DNA of 64,000 nucleotides from Spizellomyces punctatus DAOM BR117 (Eukaryota > Chytridiomycota > Chytridiomycetes > Spizellomycetales > Spizellomycetaceae), in the NCBI RefSeq assembly GCF_000182565.1, contig NW_015971546.1, forward strand, positions 248,001-312,000, written 5' to 3'. Positions 10,731-20,391 of this stretch are shown piece by piece; within the stretch, counting starts at the first letter, position 1, and every line of letters starts with the position of its first letter. The notes under the pieces were generated by a model. It searched no databases and was not told where the DNA came from. It worked only from the letters and a program-made list of their open reading frames with translations. The position numbers and the translations under genes are program-made.

Positions 10731-12603
10731 ATGCCCAAACCCAAGTACAGATACACAACGTGCAGCGACAGCAAGGAGGTTATCCACACGACACTTGGAG
10801 CTGATGAGATCCTCAACCATCCATTACTCAACAAAGGGACAGCCTTTCCACGCAATGAACGCATCCAGTTGGGATTGCAGCTCCTTCTCCCAGAATCCGT
10901 ATTTTCTTTGGACGGCAAAGTAAAGCGGGCGTATCGTCAGTTTCGCCAGGAAGATTCAATGCTATTACAAAATACATTCATGAACAGCATGTTGGATCAA
11001 AACATGGTCTTATATTATAGGCTCCTGAAGGATCACTTGGAGGAAATGCTCCCCATCGTATATACGCCCACAGAAGCCAAGGCCATTGAAAACTACAGCC
11101 GCCTCTTCCGTAGACCGCGTGGAGTGTTCTTGTCGTACCCAGACAGGGACAGAATCAGCGAGTGGATCCAAGAGGTTTTGCCCGAGTATGCACCCGATGG
11201 CGTTGACATGATTGTCGTCACGGACGGGGAAATGATTCTCGGCATTGGAGATCAGGGAGTCGGCGGCATATGGATTTCCATAGCAAAGCTGTCTCTGTAC
11301 ACTGCTTTTGGAGGAATTCACCCCGCGCGGGTTCTGCCTGTAGTTCTCGATGTCGGAACAAATAACGAAAAGCTACGCAACGATCCCTTGTACACTGGGT
11401 GGAATCATGAGCGCATACGCGGGAAGGACTATTACGACTTTGTGGACAGATTTGTCAAGGCGAAACAGGAATTCATGCCTAATGCCGTGCTCCATTGGGA
11501 AGATTTTGGAAAGGAGAATGCTCGTGTGTTGTTGAACACGTATCGCGATGCCTTTTGTACGTACAATGATGACATGCAAGGTGAGCCCCATCGAGATTGA
11601 TGAGATATGACAAGAGCCAGAATGGAGGTGGACAGGAAAGGGTGTCTATGGGATCTACAGGATGTCCAACAGTATTGACACATCCTGCACACCTTTGGGC
11701 GTCTAGGAACGGCTGTCATTGTTCTCGCAAGCCTTCTCGCCGCTCTGAAACAAACCCAAACGACCTTCTCTTCCCACCGCATCGTCATCTTCGGTGCCGG
11801 AACAGCTGGCACGGGCATCGCAGATCTTATCGCCGCCTATGACCGCCAAGCCCATGACCACATCTACCTGGTCGACAAGGACGGGCTTATCACCGTAAAC
11901 TCAAACCCTACACTCACCCAACGCCCATACGCCAAAAACACAGGTCCCAAAACCTTTGAAGAAACAATGCGCACTGTCCGTCCTACCATCCTCATTGGCG
12001 TATCAACTTCCACAGGGGCGTTCACAAAGGATTTGGTTCAACATATGCCCGGCCCACACCCCATCATCTTCCCCCTCTCAAACCCCACGTCCCTTGCCGA
12101 AGCCGACCCCGCGGACCTCTTTTCTTACACAAACGGCACATGCGTTGTCGCAACGGGCGGTCCATCCCCGCCTGTGTCCTACGACGAAAGAACCTACCGC
12201 ATCGCAGAAGCCAACAACGCCTTTGCGTACCCCGGCATTGGACTCGGTTGTATCGTCTCCGGTGCAACGCGGTTGTCCGATGCCATGCTCATTGCTGCTG
12301 CCAAGGCGATTGCAGAACATGCCCCTGAGCGTAGGGAGGATGGGTTACTACCTGGCATTGACGAGTCGCGGGCAGTGTCGATGAGGGTTGCGTGCGCTGT
12401 TGCAGAAGAGGCGAGACGGGACGGTGTTGCAAGGAAGCTGGATGAAAAGAATCATGTTGAAGAGATGGTACGGAAAGCCATGTGGGAACCAGAGTATGTG
12501 CCCATTGTGAAGGTATGCTTTCTTTTTGCACCTGTTTCGGGCAAGTATGTGTGTGCTGAGTGAGTTATACGATTCTTGTTAGGTGCCTGCCCTCGATGAT
12601 TAA
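10731..12603 (+). CDS. malic enzyme, NAD(P)-dependent
   Basis: Exons 10731-11580, 11707-12512, 12583-12603; 558 aa, the usual length. Oxidatively decarboxylates malate to pyruvate, releasing CO2 and NAD(P)H. Visible family features: active-site tyrosine block PIVYTPTEAKAIENYS, LGIGDQGVGGI with the following SIAK catalytic lysine region, VLPVVLDVGTNNEKL, metal ligands in HWEDFGKENA and YNDDMQGTA, a Rossmann motif IFGAGTAGTGIADL, and PLSNPTS. The DMQG/TA codon is restored exactly by removing intron 1. The last exon is only 21 nt (ends PALDD). The start at 10731 is the first Met of the natural-looking N-terminus; in-frame Mets back to 10560 precede a pyrimidine-rich leader. No clear mitochondrial presequence, so probably cytosolic; cofactor choice cannot be read with confidence. 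Confidence 0.93.
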
Positions 12604-12849
12604 GTGGAGGTTAAGAATGGTCAATTGCATTGACGCTTGATTACCGTTTTGCCGACTGGAACAAGAGATGAAAGCATGTGGCACAACCTTAGTATGGGTG
12701 TATCTAGTTTGGCCTTATGGGTATGGTCTATTGGCACAACCTTTTTTGAAGAAATAACACTTGTTCACTTGTAGCTGCCGTACTTGCCTCTGTTGCCTCT
12801 CCTCCTTGAACTAATTTTATCTGCTATCATATACTTCGGACTAATGCCC

Positions 12850-13153
12850 TCAGCCTAAAAATACGCGCGAGATGACATTTCTTTTATCCACCTCCACATT
12901 GACTCTTTCAGGTCTAAAATCCATTGTCCGCATTCCGCCCTGGGCAAGGACACGGTTGGGTTTTGGGAGGTCGTCCAATGTCACGACCTGAAATTGGTGT
13001 CAATGCGTAACAACACATGTGTGTTTCACAGAAGAGCACAGGGAAAACTACCTGTTGTTGTGGAATGCCTGAAGCGAGTACCGCTTCAACTGTATTGGGG
13101 GGTTGGACGAGGTGCTTTCCTACAAAGTGCTGATATTCGGCCGAGGCAGACAT
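12850..13153 (-). CDS. I78-family-like peptidase inhibitor
   Basis: Two exons, 13052-13153 and 12850-12987, joined across a 64-nt GTAGTT...TTTCAG intron in phase 0; 79 aa. The C-terminal half carries the I78 signature: an Arg-containing loop PKPNRVLAQGG followed by TMDFRPERVNVEVDKRNVIS. I78 members (for example Aspergillus AEPI) inhibit elastase-like serine peptidases. There is no signal peptide, so it would act inside the cell, perhaps guarding against endogenous proteases. Convergent with malic enzyme, 246 nt between stops. The gene is missed by single-frame reading because the intron splits it. Family assignment rests on motif memory only. Confidence 0.7.
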
Positions 13154-13837
13154 TGAGGTGTCAATCTGTGAAATGTCTAAAGGGCACGCTTGTATTGCCG
13201 CCCATTAAATTGAGGTCATTGGCTGATGACTCAGACGCATTGTGGCTTTTTGTCAGTGTTCAAATGCGCTGTCAAGTATCATGAAATATACGGCAATTGA
13301 AATCAAGGAATGGAAGATAAATCAGTGAGCATTGTGGGAGGGGGTTTGGTTGAGTTACATGCCAGAGATTGGCCTTTTCCTGGGTAATAGCTAAATTATT
13401 CACGAACTGATGCGATAAATTGCCTGTTTCTTTTCAATGGCCAACTAGTGTGAATGCTGCCCACTTGCTTCTATCACGTACAGTCATCTAATATATTAAA
13501 GAGATTGTCCTAAACTTGTTTCTTTGGAGATTGAGAGGACGGGCGCCTCTGATTGGGGAATATCAGTCTGCTGCGAAACGACTTAGACATGGCAAGACTG
13601 GTTAATAACCCGCAACTAGTCGCCCTGGGAATCTATGCGTTATTGGCTAAAAGTACAAGAATTTATGCATGATAAAACTGAATTTCAGCACTATAAAAGA
13701 TCCAAGAGTTTGTTCGATTTGACCCCAGTGAGGTACTTTTATATTATCAACAGTGCATAAATAAGGTTCATGGTTCCATCCACCCTATCCATCACATATC
13801 GAGCCCGTAGTGTCGCTTGTGTGTGATCTTCTGCCTC
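13154..13837. other. intergenic, no gene seen
   Basis: 684 nt with frequent stops in all frames; upstream of the I78-like gene and downstream of the PPR gene. No RNA gene or repeat recognised. Confidence 0.5.
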
Positions 13838-16800
13838 TTACCCTACCGCTTGTTGAACCTTCGCTGAAAGCTCTCTTCCAGTGTTTTCAATGTCATTTAC
13901 TGAAGGTGTCCCCGCGCCAGAGTCTTCGATTTCTTCGGTAGCAAGATCAAGTAGTTCATTGTCGGACATAATGGCTGATTCGTGATCCTTTCCGATATCA
14001 GATGTAACTCGCACACCATGGTCCGACGTATCATCCTCAGGTCGTAGGGTATCTGGATGCGCTGCTCCATCCTGCTGTTCATCGAGATTGGAGGTTTTAT
14101 TCTCTACTGGATGTGTCTTCTCGTCCAAACCCACATTTATCCACGCACGTAACCGACTATGACGCCGTTCAGTTGGTTTTGTGACCCGTTCTCTCGTGCG
14201 TGTCCGTCCATCCCGAGAATGTCCGGATGTGGCCGCATGCCGATCGTCCTGAGGTTGTTCCTTTTGCTGTCCTTCACTTTGCTTTACTCCGGCTTTCAAC
14301 ATCAAAGTATATGTGAAAATATCTGCCTTGGCCCCCGCCTTTTCCATTTCCTTCCAAACCGCAAAGGCAGCATCTCGGTCCCCTATCGTCACGTATCCAG
14401 ACATTAAGGCATTCCACAGTCGTGTATCGGGTTGGATGCCCACGTCGATGCACTTGTCAAACCATTGTCGTGCGCTTCCCACATCTCCCTTGTATCCAAA
14501 AGCACGTACCAACATGTCAAACGTTCGGATATCGGGTGTCATCTGCTTAACTTCTGTTGCGAATTCATACTCCTTTACGGCATCCGAGGCGCTCCCCTGT
14601 TTCCAATAAGCTTCGATGAAAGCATTATGCGATTGGAATGTGGGTGTGAGGTGACCAAGGGAGAGCAGATGACGCTGAATACTTCGGGCACGGTCGAAAT
14701 CGGAACGGCGCGCATGGAGATTGATCATTGGAATGTATGTGCGTTCATCAGGTTCCAGACCCGCAGAAAGCATTTCCCGGTATCGGTCGCTAGCTCCGAT
14801 AGCATCCAATCGATTCGACTCAAGTTTAATTAGGATATTAAACGTAATCCGATCTGGTTGTAGGCCGCGATCAATCATTTCCGCGTAAATCCTCATGGCA
14901 CCTTCTCGATCTTGGTTTCGGGCTAAAGCATTGATCATAATGTTGAACGTCTCCACAGAGATCTTAATCTTCTTACTAACGAATGATCGAAAGACTTCCT
15001 CAGCAGTTTCAATATTGCCTACATGACCGTATCCATTGATCAGGGTGTTGTATGTAATTTCCGTGGCTGGGAAACCAGATCGTTGCATTTCTTCAACGAT
15101 TTTATGAGCTCCACTCATATCGCGCGACTGGCAGTAAGCGTGTAGGAGGATGTGCCAAATATAATAATTAGGCTTCCATCCGGCATTCACCATATCCTCT
15201 AGATACGTGCGCACTTTGACGAGGTTTCCCTTCTGCGCATGCGCTGCCATAACGGTCCCATAAAGAATAATGTCGGGTTCTATCTCACTCTGACGTAAAT
15301 GGGCAAAAACTTCGTCTACTGCCGATATGTCGTTCGCCGCACTACACGCGGATATCGCAATAGTGTAAGTCGCCACATCGGGGTATAGGCCTCTCTTGAG
15401 CATTTCGTCAAATAATTGCTTGACACGAGGTAACTCTTTTCGATTGAGGTAAGCGGTCATGAAAATATTGTATAACATCACTCCTGGCTTGAAGCCTGCA
15501 GCAATCATATCCTCATACACCTCCATTGCCTCCCCCATCGCATTCTTTTCCTCGTCGCCTGCCTTTTGGTCTCCACTGACCGGGTATGTAGTACGCTCTC
15601 GTGAGTCTTGTTGCAGGAAATCCCTCTTAACTCGCCCACCTCCCAATAATGCGAATATTATGGTTTCGTATGTCACTCTTGAGGGACGTACATTTGCCGC
15701 AATCATGTTGCGAAAGGTTCTAATGACCGCAGATCGGTCGCCGCACTTGCTATACCCAAAGATTAGCATCGTCCAAGTTATAAAGTTCGGGGGTAACACT
15801 TTCTCCTCCATCTCCTTCACACACTGCAAGGCGCGGCGAATGTCGCCCGCCTGGATATAACCATGGATAATAGCATTGAAGGTGCTGACTGTAGCCGCAA
15901 AAGGAAAAGACTCTGACTCTTTCGTCGAACGCACTTGTGCTTTGCCTTCCACATGTTCCGCCAACCACGTCCTAGCAGCATCCACACCATATTCCACGAT
16001 CCGCGCACGAAGAAGGATATTATATGTTTCAGTCCGTGGAGTAATCCCATTTTCTATCGCTCCTTGCAAAATCTTCGTACAGATGTCTGAGGCACCAGCT
16101 TCACCAATATGTGCAGACATTAATGCCTCATAACCACGAAGAGATGCCGGACGTCCGCATTCTTGCAGTGTATTCATAACAAGCATAACTCGATTTACTC
16201 GTTCTTCACAAGGCACGCGCGACCGTTTCACTATTTCAAAGAGGACCGTGAAATCATGGTTTCGCAACGCCTTGAGCTCGTGTGGTATGGTTTCAGCCAG
16301 GTTCTTGAACGCTTTCCAAACACGAGAGGTCAAGTAGTGTGCGTCAGGCGTGATACATCCATCATCTGCTTTGATTTGTAGCTCCAGTTCAGACAAGAGT
16401 CGCAATAGTTCTGCCACAGTGGCCGGGGGGTTGCATTCCTTTTGAATCGGTTCGCCTGATGTGCCATCGTCCAACTGGTCAGACAACAGGATACGCTCTG
16501 CATCTACACCTTGTTCCAAAGCAGACTCAAGTTGCTCAATCGGATCAGCCGAAGATTTCATGGCTGAAGTGAAGTGGATGGCGCGGCCTTGGGCGGGTTG
16601 GTTAAGATGTCCCCGGCGGTGGTGATGAACGTGAAGACGATTGAGAACTTCCTTATAATGGGTGAGGGAGGTATTTACTGGGAATCTTCTAGATGGGATG
16701 TTTCCTCGAAGCCGTCTAGCTCCGCAATCTGCAATATCGCTTTCGGTCGTAGCTATCTGGTCACGAGTTCTTGGAGATCCTGTGAACTTGGCTGAAGGTT

Positions 16801-17071
16801 CCGGCATTGCAGCTCGCAAAGACGGATGTTCAAGTGGACGTAACGTCCACTGCCCTGTTCCTTTTCCTTGAAATTGCTTACCCGTTGAAGCGCAACGGCG
16901 TCTTGGTTGGTGCCTGTGGTGTGGTGCGGTAGACGACTCCATGAACCAATCCAGAAACGACTTCCATGGATCGCCAGAGTGGCCATTGGAAGCGGAAGCA
17001 AGGGTGCGAGATGTCTGCCGTCCTGCATGACAGCATGGTTTTGCACGAACTGGGGTGCGTCCCCAGAGCAT
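13838..17071 (-). CDS. mitochondrial-type pentatricopeptide repeat (PPR) protein
   Basis: Single exon, 1077 aa from Met at 17071; the frame is open to 17134 but the Met at 17071 begins a typical mitochondrial presequence (MLWGRTPVRAKPCCHAGRQ, Arg-rich, no acids). From about residue 330 to 930 there are roughly 15 tandem 35-residue PPR motifs, e.g. ITYNTLINGYGHVGNIETAE and TFNIMINALARNQDREGAMR, which form a right-handed helical solenoid binding single-stranded organelle RNA. The C-terminal 150 residues are polar and low-complexity with no editing or MutS-like domain. Expected job: stability, processing or translation of a mitochondrial transcript (family knowledge). The target cannot be named. 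Divergent from the seven-helix membrane protein gene, 374 nt apart. Confidence 0.92.
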   Translation of the reverse strand: MLWGRTPVRAKPCCHAGRQTSRTLASASNGHSGDPWKSFLDWFMESSTAPHHRHQPRRRCASTGKQFQGKGTGQWTLRPLEHPSLRAAMPEPSAKFTGSPRTRDQIATTESDIADCGARRLRGNIPSRRFPVNTSLTHYKEVLNRLHVHHHRRGHLNQPAQGRAIHFTSAMKSSADPIEQLESALEQGVDAERILLSDQLDDGTSGEPIQKECNPPATVAELLRLLSELELQIKADDGCITPDAHYLTSRVWKAFKNLAETIPHELKALRNHDFTVLFEIVKRSRVPCEERVNRVMLVMNTLQECGRPASLRGYEALMSAHIGEAGASDICTKILQGAIENGITPRTETYNILLRARIVEYGVDAARTWLAEHVEGKAQVRSTKESESFPFAATVSTFNAIIHGYIQAGDIRRALQCVKEMEEKVLPPNFITWTMLIFGYSKCGDRSAVIRTFRNMIAANVRPSRVTYETIIFALLGGGRVKRDFLQQDSRERTTYPVSGDQKAGDEEKNAMGEAMEVYEDMIAAGFKPGVMLYNIFMTAYLNRKELPRVKQLFDEMLKRGLYPDVATYTIAISACSAANDISAVDEVFAHLRQSEIEPDIILYGTVMAAHAQKGNLVKVRTYLEDMVNAGWKPNYYIWHILLHAYCQSRDMSGAHKIVEEMQRSGFPATEITYNTLINGYGHVGNIETAEEVFRSFVSKKIKISVETFNIMINALARNQDREGAMRIYAEMIDRGLQPDRITFNILIKLESNRLDAIGASDRYREMLSAGLEPDERTYIPMINLHARRSDFDRARSIQRHLLSLGHLTPTFQSHNAFIEAYWKQGSASDAVKEYEFATEVKQMTPDIRTFDMLVRAFGYKGDVGSARQWFDKCIDVGIQPDTRLWNALMSGYVTIGDRDAAFAVWKEMEKAGAKADIFTYTLMLKAGVKQSEGQQKEQPQDDRHAATSGHSRDGRTRTRERVTKPTERRHSRLRAWINVGLDEKTHPVENKTSNLDEQQDGAAHPDTLRPEDDTSDHGVRVTSDIGKDHESAIMSDNELLDLATEEIEDSGAGTPSVNDIENTGRELSAKVQQAVG

Positions 17072-17445
17072 CGCTATACTGGCATCAAGTAACCCTTGTA
17101 GCAAAACCCTGATCTGGTCGCTGCTGCCCGACAATAAAACACGTGATATTAATCTGCGTCACAGCCAAGGCGTCGCTATGCGCGGTGTCCAAGTACCAGG
17201 CTTGATCGCCGAGCTTTCATTGCCCTCGATTCCGTCCTATTTTTAGATTTTTATGCTTATGTTTAGATTATGCTTTGCTGTCTCCCATTGTCTTGTAGCT
17301 CTGGTGTGTGATGAGATGTTTAGAGTTGTTTTGCTGTGGGGCAATGCCCCATAGATAATGCAGGAGACATTAAAAGGAGGAATCAGACAGTCGAGCGAGA
17401 ACTTCATAAGCACCTCCGTTTGCTACATTCTATTATACACTCATC

Positions 17446-18483
17446 ATGGCTGCCGAACTGCCCGACAATGTACCACCTCCGCCACGCAGTCTAGAGATTA
17501 TCATGGTGTGCATATCGGCGGTCGCGGTGCTGGTTGCAACCTGGAACCTCTTTCTGCCTTTGCAACCTTTCCTACGTCGAACGCAAACCACGAAAACCTA
17601 CTTTGATTATGTATATTTATTTTGTATTGTGGGAATATGGCTCTATTCCCTGTTCACCGTGGCTGTTTGTTTTATGATGGATGAGGAGGGAATGCGCACG
17701 CATTGGATTGTTATGGTGTTTTACGATTGGTCATGGTACCTTTCATCAGTGTTCTATATCTGGTTTATCCTACGAAGATTCCAACTGGTGTGGGCGGCAA
17801 TCCAGAGAGTGGAAACGTCCTTGACTGCACAGAAATGGTGGATCAGGAATATGGAATGGCTTCCTGTGGGTATATGGTTTTGCACAGGGTTCCTCGTTGC
17901 AACATCGAACACTATTGCGGCTTTCTTTGCCCCACACGTACCGAACTGGTTGGCAACCTACAGGGACTCTAAAGGCGTTGTCTTGTCCTTCAGTTGGCAT
18001 TCTTGTGCTCAGGCGATCGATTTGGGTGTGTCCATCTACTTGTTCCGAACACTGAACAAGGTAGCCGGAGGAATCAAGCAAGACATTCGGGGCAGAATTC
18101 CTAAGACGGATGCTGATCTTGAAATTAGTATGGGCACCTCCGCTAGCATGGGGCCATCTACAACACTAGACTCTACGAGAAAGCAGTTCAGTCAGACGCC
18201 TTCCAAGGAGCCATTGGCGCCCTCAAAGGGATCATCCCAAGAAGTGCTTGCCTTATTACGGACGACTGGCAAGGGCATGTTCATTGCGGCCTTTCTCAGT
18301 CTGGGCGGATCATTAGTACACATATTAACCGAATTTCTCCTTAACGACCCAAACAACATCTATTCGTATCCGTATCGAATTATAAGGCACTTTACGTGGA
18401 CAGTCCCCGTATATCACGCCACGTTCTCGTGGATGTACATTCGAGCAGTGCGCGAGTTGATGTCAAAGATACAACGACGATAG
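17446..18483 (+). CDS. orphan seven-transmembrane protein
   Basis: 345 aa, single exon. Hydrophobic segments at about residues 18-37, 57-80, 87-110, 137-160, 180-203, 282-305 and 318-338 give seven helices with a short N-terminus. A roughly 75-residue Ser/Thr-rich loop lies between helices five and six (GTSASMGPSTTLDS ... SSQEVL), the place of the third intracellular loop in G-protein-coupled receptors. No E/DRY, NPxxY or other class motif is visible, so a receptor role is only suggested by topology. Aromatic-rich motif YDWSWYLSSVFYIWFILRRF in helix three may be diagnostic. Family not recognised; could be lineage-specific to chytrids. Confidence 0.8.
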   Translation: MAAELPDNVPPPPRSLEIIMVCISAVAVLVATWNLFLPLQPFLRRTQTTKTYFDYVYLFCIVGIWLYSLFTVAVCFMMDEEGMRTHWIVMVFYDWSWYLSSVFYIWFILRRFQLVWAAIQRVETSLTAQKWWIRNMEWLPVGIWFCTGFLVATSNTIAAFFAPHVPNWLATYRDSKGVVLSFSWHSCAQAIDLGVSIYLFRTLNKVAGGIKQDIRGRIPKTDADLEISMGTSASMGPSTTLDSTRKQFSQTPSKEPLAPSKGSSQEVLALLRTTGKGMFIAAFLSLGGSLVHILTEFLLNDPNNIYSYPYRIIRHFTWTVPVYHATFSWMYIRAVRELMSKIQRR

Positions 18484-19237
18484 TTTTAAATAGTGAGGAA
18501 TAGAACGATAGATGTATGGGTCGCTTTCTGGATTTCTTAAGAAATTTTTCCCTCGTCGCCCCAGTTCTATCGCCAGCATTGTGAGTTTCAAGAGGCGGCA
18601 ATGGGTTGTGTATAGGCAATACAGCATACGCACGGAATCGTTAATAGGACCTGGCTGCATCAAATCCGCATTCGCATTAGCAAGAAGAATACATTAAATG
18701 TTTGGCTTGGTCTACACATGAGGCCCAAAACGAGTATCTATGACTGTGCATGTTAACAAGACGCCGGGTCAATGCTTCCTTAGTTCATTGCTTCAGATAA
18801 GTTCCCTCCTTTTACCGATTAGGCCTAACCCTACTCGCAGTCTAAACAATGCGAGCTGCTTATTGGAGAAATATTGGAATTCCTGCAAGATTATTGCGTG
18901 GAACATCCATGTCATTTTATGGGATGAAACTCTCAAGCAAAGGAAACTTAAACTCTGTTGAGGGAAGGGTTTTGAATTTCCTCACTTCAATTGAATGCAA
19001 CCGGATTTAGTGTTCAATTGAATTGCATGGAATTAATCAGGTGTGCGAAGCAATAACCGCAATAAGCGTGATTCGAATATCTCAACTGGTTAAATTCAAG
19101 TAATGAGGTCATCCTCGTGAAACAGATGAACAGATGATACACTTTGCCCTTCTACTAAAAAAAACCTAAATAACCATGTTAAAAGGATTTCATTCAAAGT
19201 GCTTCTTTATACGCCAAAATTCAAGGCAACGATCAAG
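18484..19237. other. intergenic, AT-rich, no gene seen
   Basis: 754 nt between the seven-helix protein and the small two-exon gene. Stops are frequent in all frames and no repeat or RNA gene was recognised. Confidence 0.5.
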
Positions 19238-19782
19238 ATGGGCTTGATGGATTGGATGCGAACTGCTGCAGGTGGATCCCGGGCCAGAGCCGTCAATGAC
19301 TGGAAAGCAAACGGTGGGTCAGGCTGGGTAAGTCAAAAGATTATTGAATTGTAGGAGAAGGCTAGCTCATAACCTGGTTCGTTATTCTACAGATAGTGGA
19401 TCATTCAGATCCTTCTTTCCTTTTCGAAACCTACTTGCCACCATTGGGAACGACGATATTGACGCCCGTCAGTCCCGTTCCGCCACGCTGTCAAAACTAC
19501 TTTACTCGACAGATCAGCAGCTGTATAACCCAGTATACCGAAGCTGAAGCAGAGGCTTTTGTTATTCGTAGTAACCTGCATGCGACATCTTTTCCCTTTC
19601 CACCTTCTCTTGACCAAGCACTGATCGCTGAGCGTAAAGTTGAGAATGCTCTGTATATCTTGGCGGTGGCTAGATCACTTGCCCGCGGAATTGTACCAGA
19701 GAATGTCGTAGTGGCGGTGAGAAGGACGGACTTTAAGAGCGGTTTCACGTCCATCCGATGGGAGATTGCCAGTCAGGGCTAG
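19238..19782 (+). CDS. small hypothetical protein, two exons
   Basis: Exons 19238-19327 and 19393-19782 joined across a 65-nt GTAAGT...CTACAG intron in phase 0; 159 aa. The first exon (MGLMDWMRTAAGGSRARAVN) is amphipathic and basic; the second contains FLFETYLPPLGTTILTPVSP and a helical stretch with ERKVENALYILAVARSLARG. No signal peptide or membrane span. I do not recognise the family; the basic N-terminus would be compatible with a mitochondrial location, which is a guess. The intron and codon phase make a real gene more likely than chance. Confidence 0.6.
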
Positions 19783-20391
19783 CATGTGAGTTGGCATCTG
19801 TAAATAGTCACATTGTAGATATAGCTTCCCTGTATATGCGAAGGCACTTGTATTTTGAGACCTGACAAAAGTAATAGGAATATACTGGTATTTTGAAATC
19901 TGACAAAACTCTTCTGGACCCACTACATGGTTCGTTTACGCTTTCTCAAATCGGCAGCACGACATCGTGTGTTCTCGTTTTGGTCGACGAGTGTCCACAG
20001 CAGCTTTGGTTGGGTTGGTTGGGCGGTCCCCCCTCAGTGGTGTTCACAGCCTTTGTTGCTGGTACTGAGACAAACGCTGAAAACACAATCAGCTGGATAT
20101 GCATGACTTTCCATTTGACGCTGTTCAGTCCGTCTCCAACGAGAAACATTTCCATGCGTATGGATTGCATTGCTTCCAGCTTCCTTCTACCCTTCAACCG
20201 CTGATCCTTTCTACTTGTCCCACATGCATCTGGCCAAATATCACACTTTGGAAGATTCCGATCAGATTACGTAATAAAGAACAATTTCAAATCCACGGTC
20301 GCCCACGGTCTTCAGATTTCGTTTATAACTTTCGGATGAATTCCAAGGACTCTCCTCCAAAACTCGTTTTATTTTGGAGGTTATTGTAGAC
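19783..20391. other. intergenic, no gene seen
   Basis: 609 nt upstream of the ABC transporter. Contains two short direct repeats, TGTATTTTGAGACCTGACAAAA-like at about 19850 and 19890. No convincing reading frame. Confidence 0.45.
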
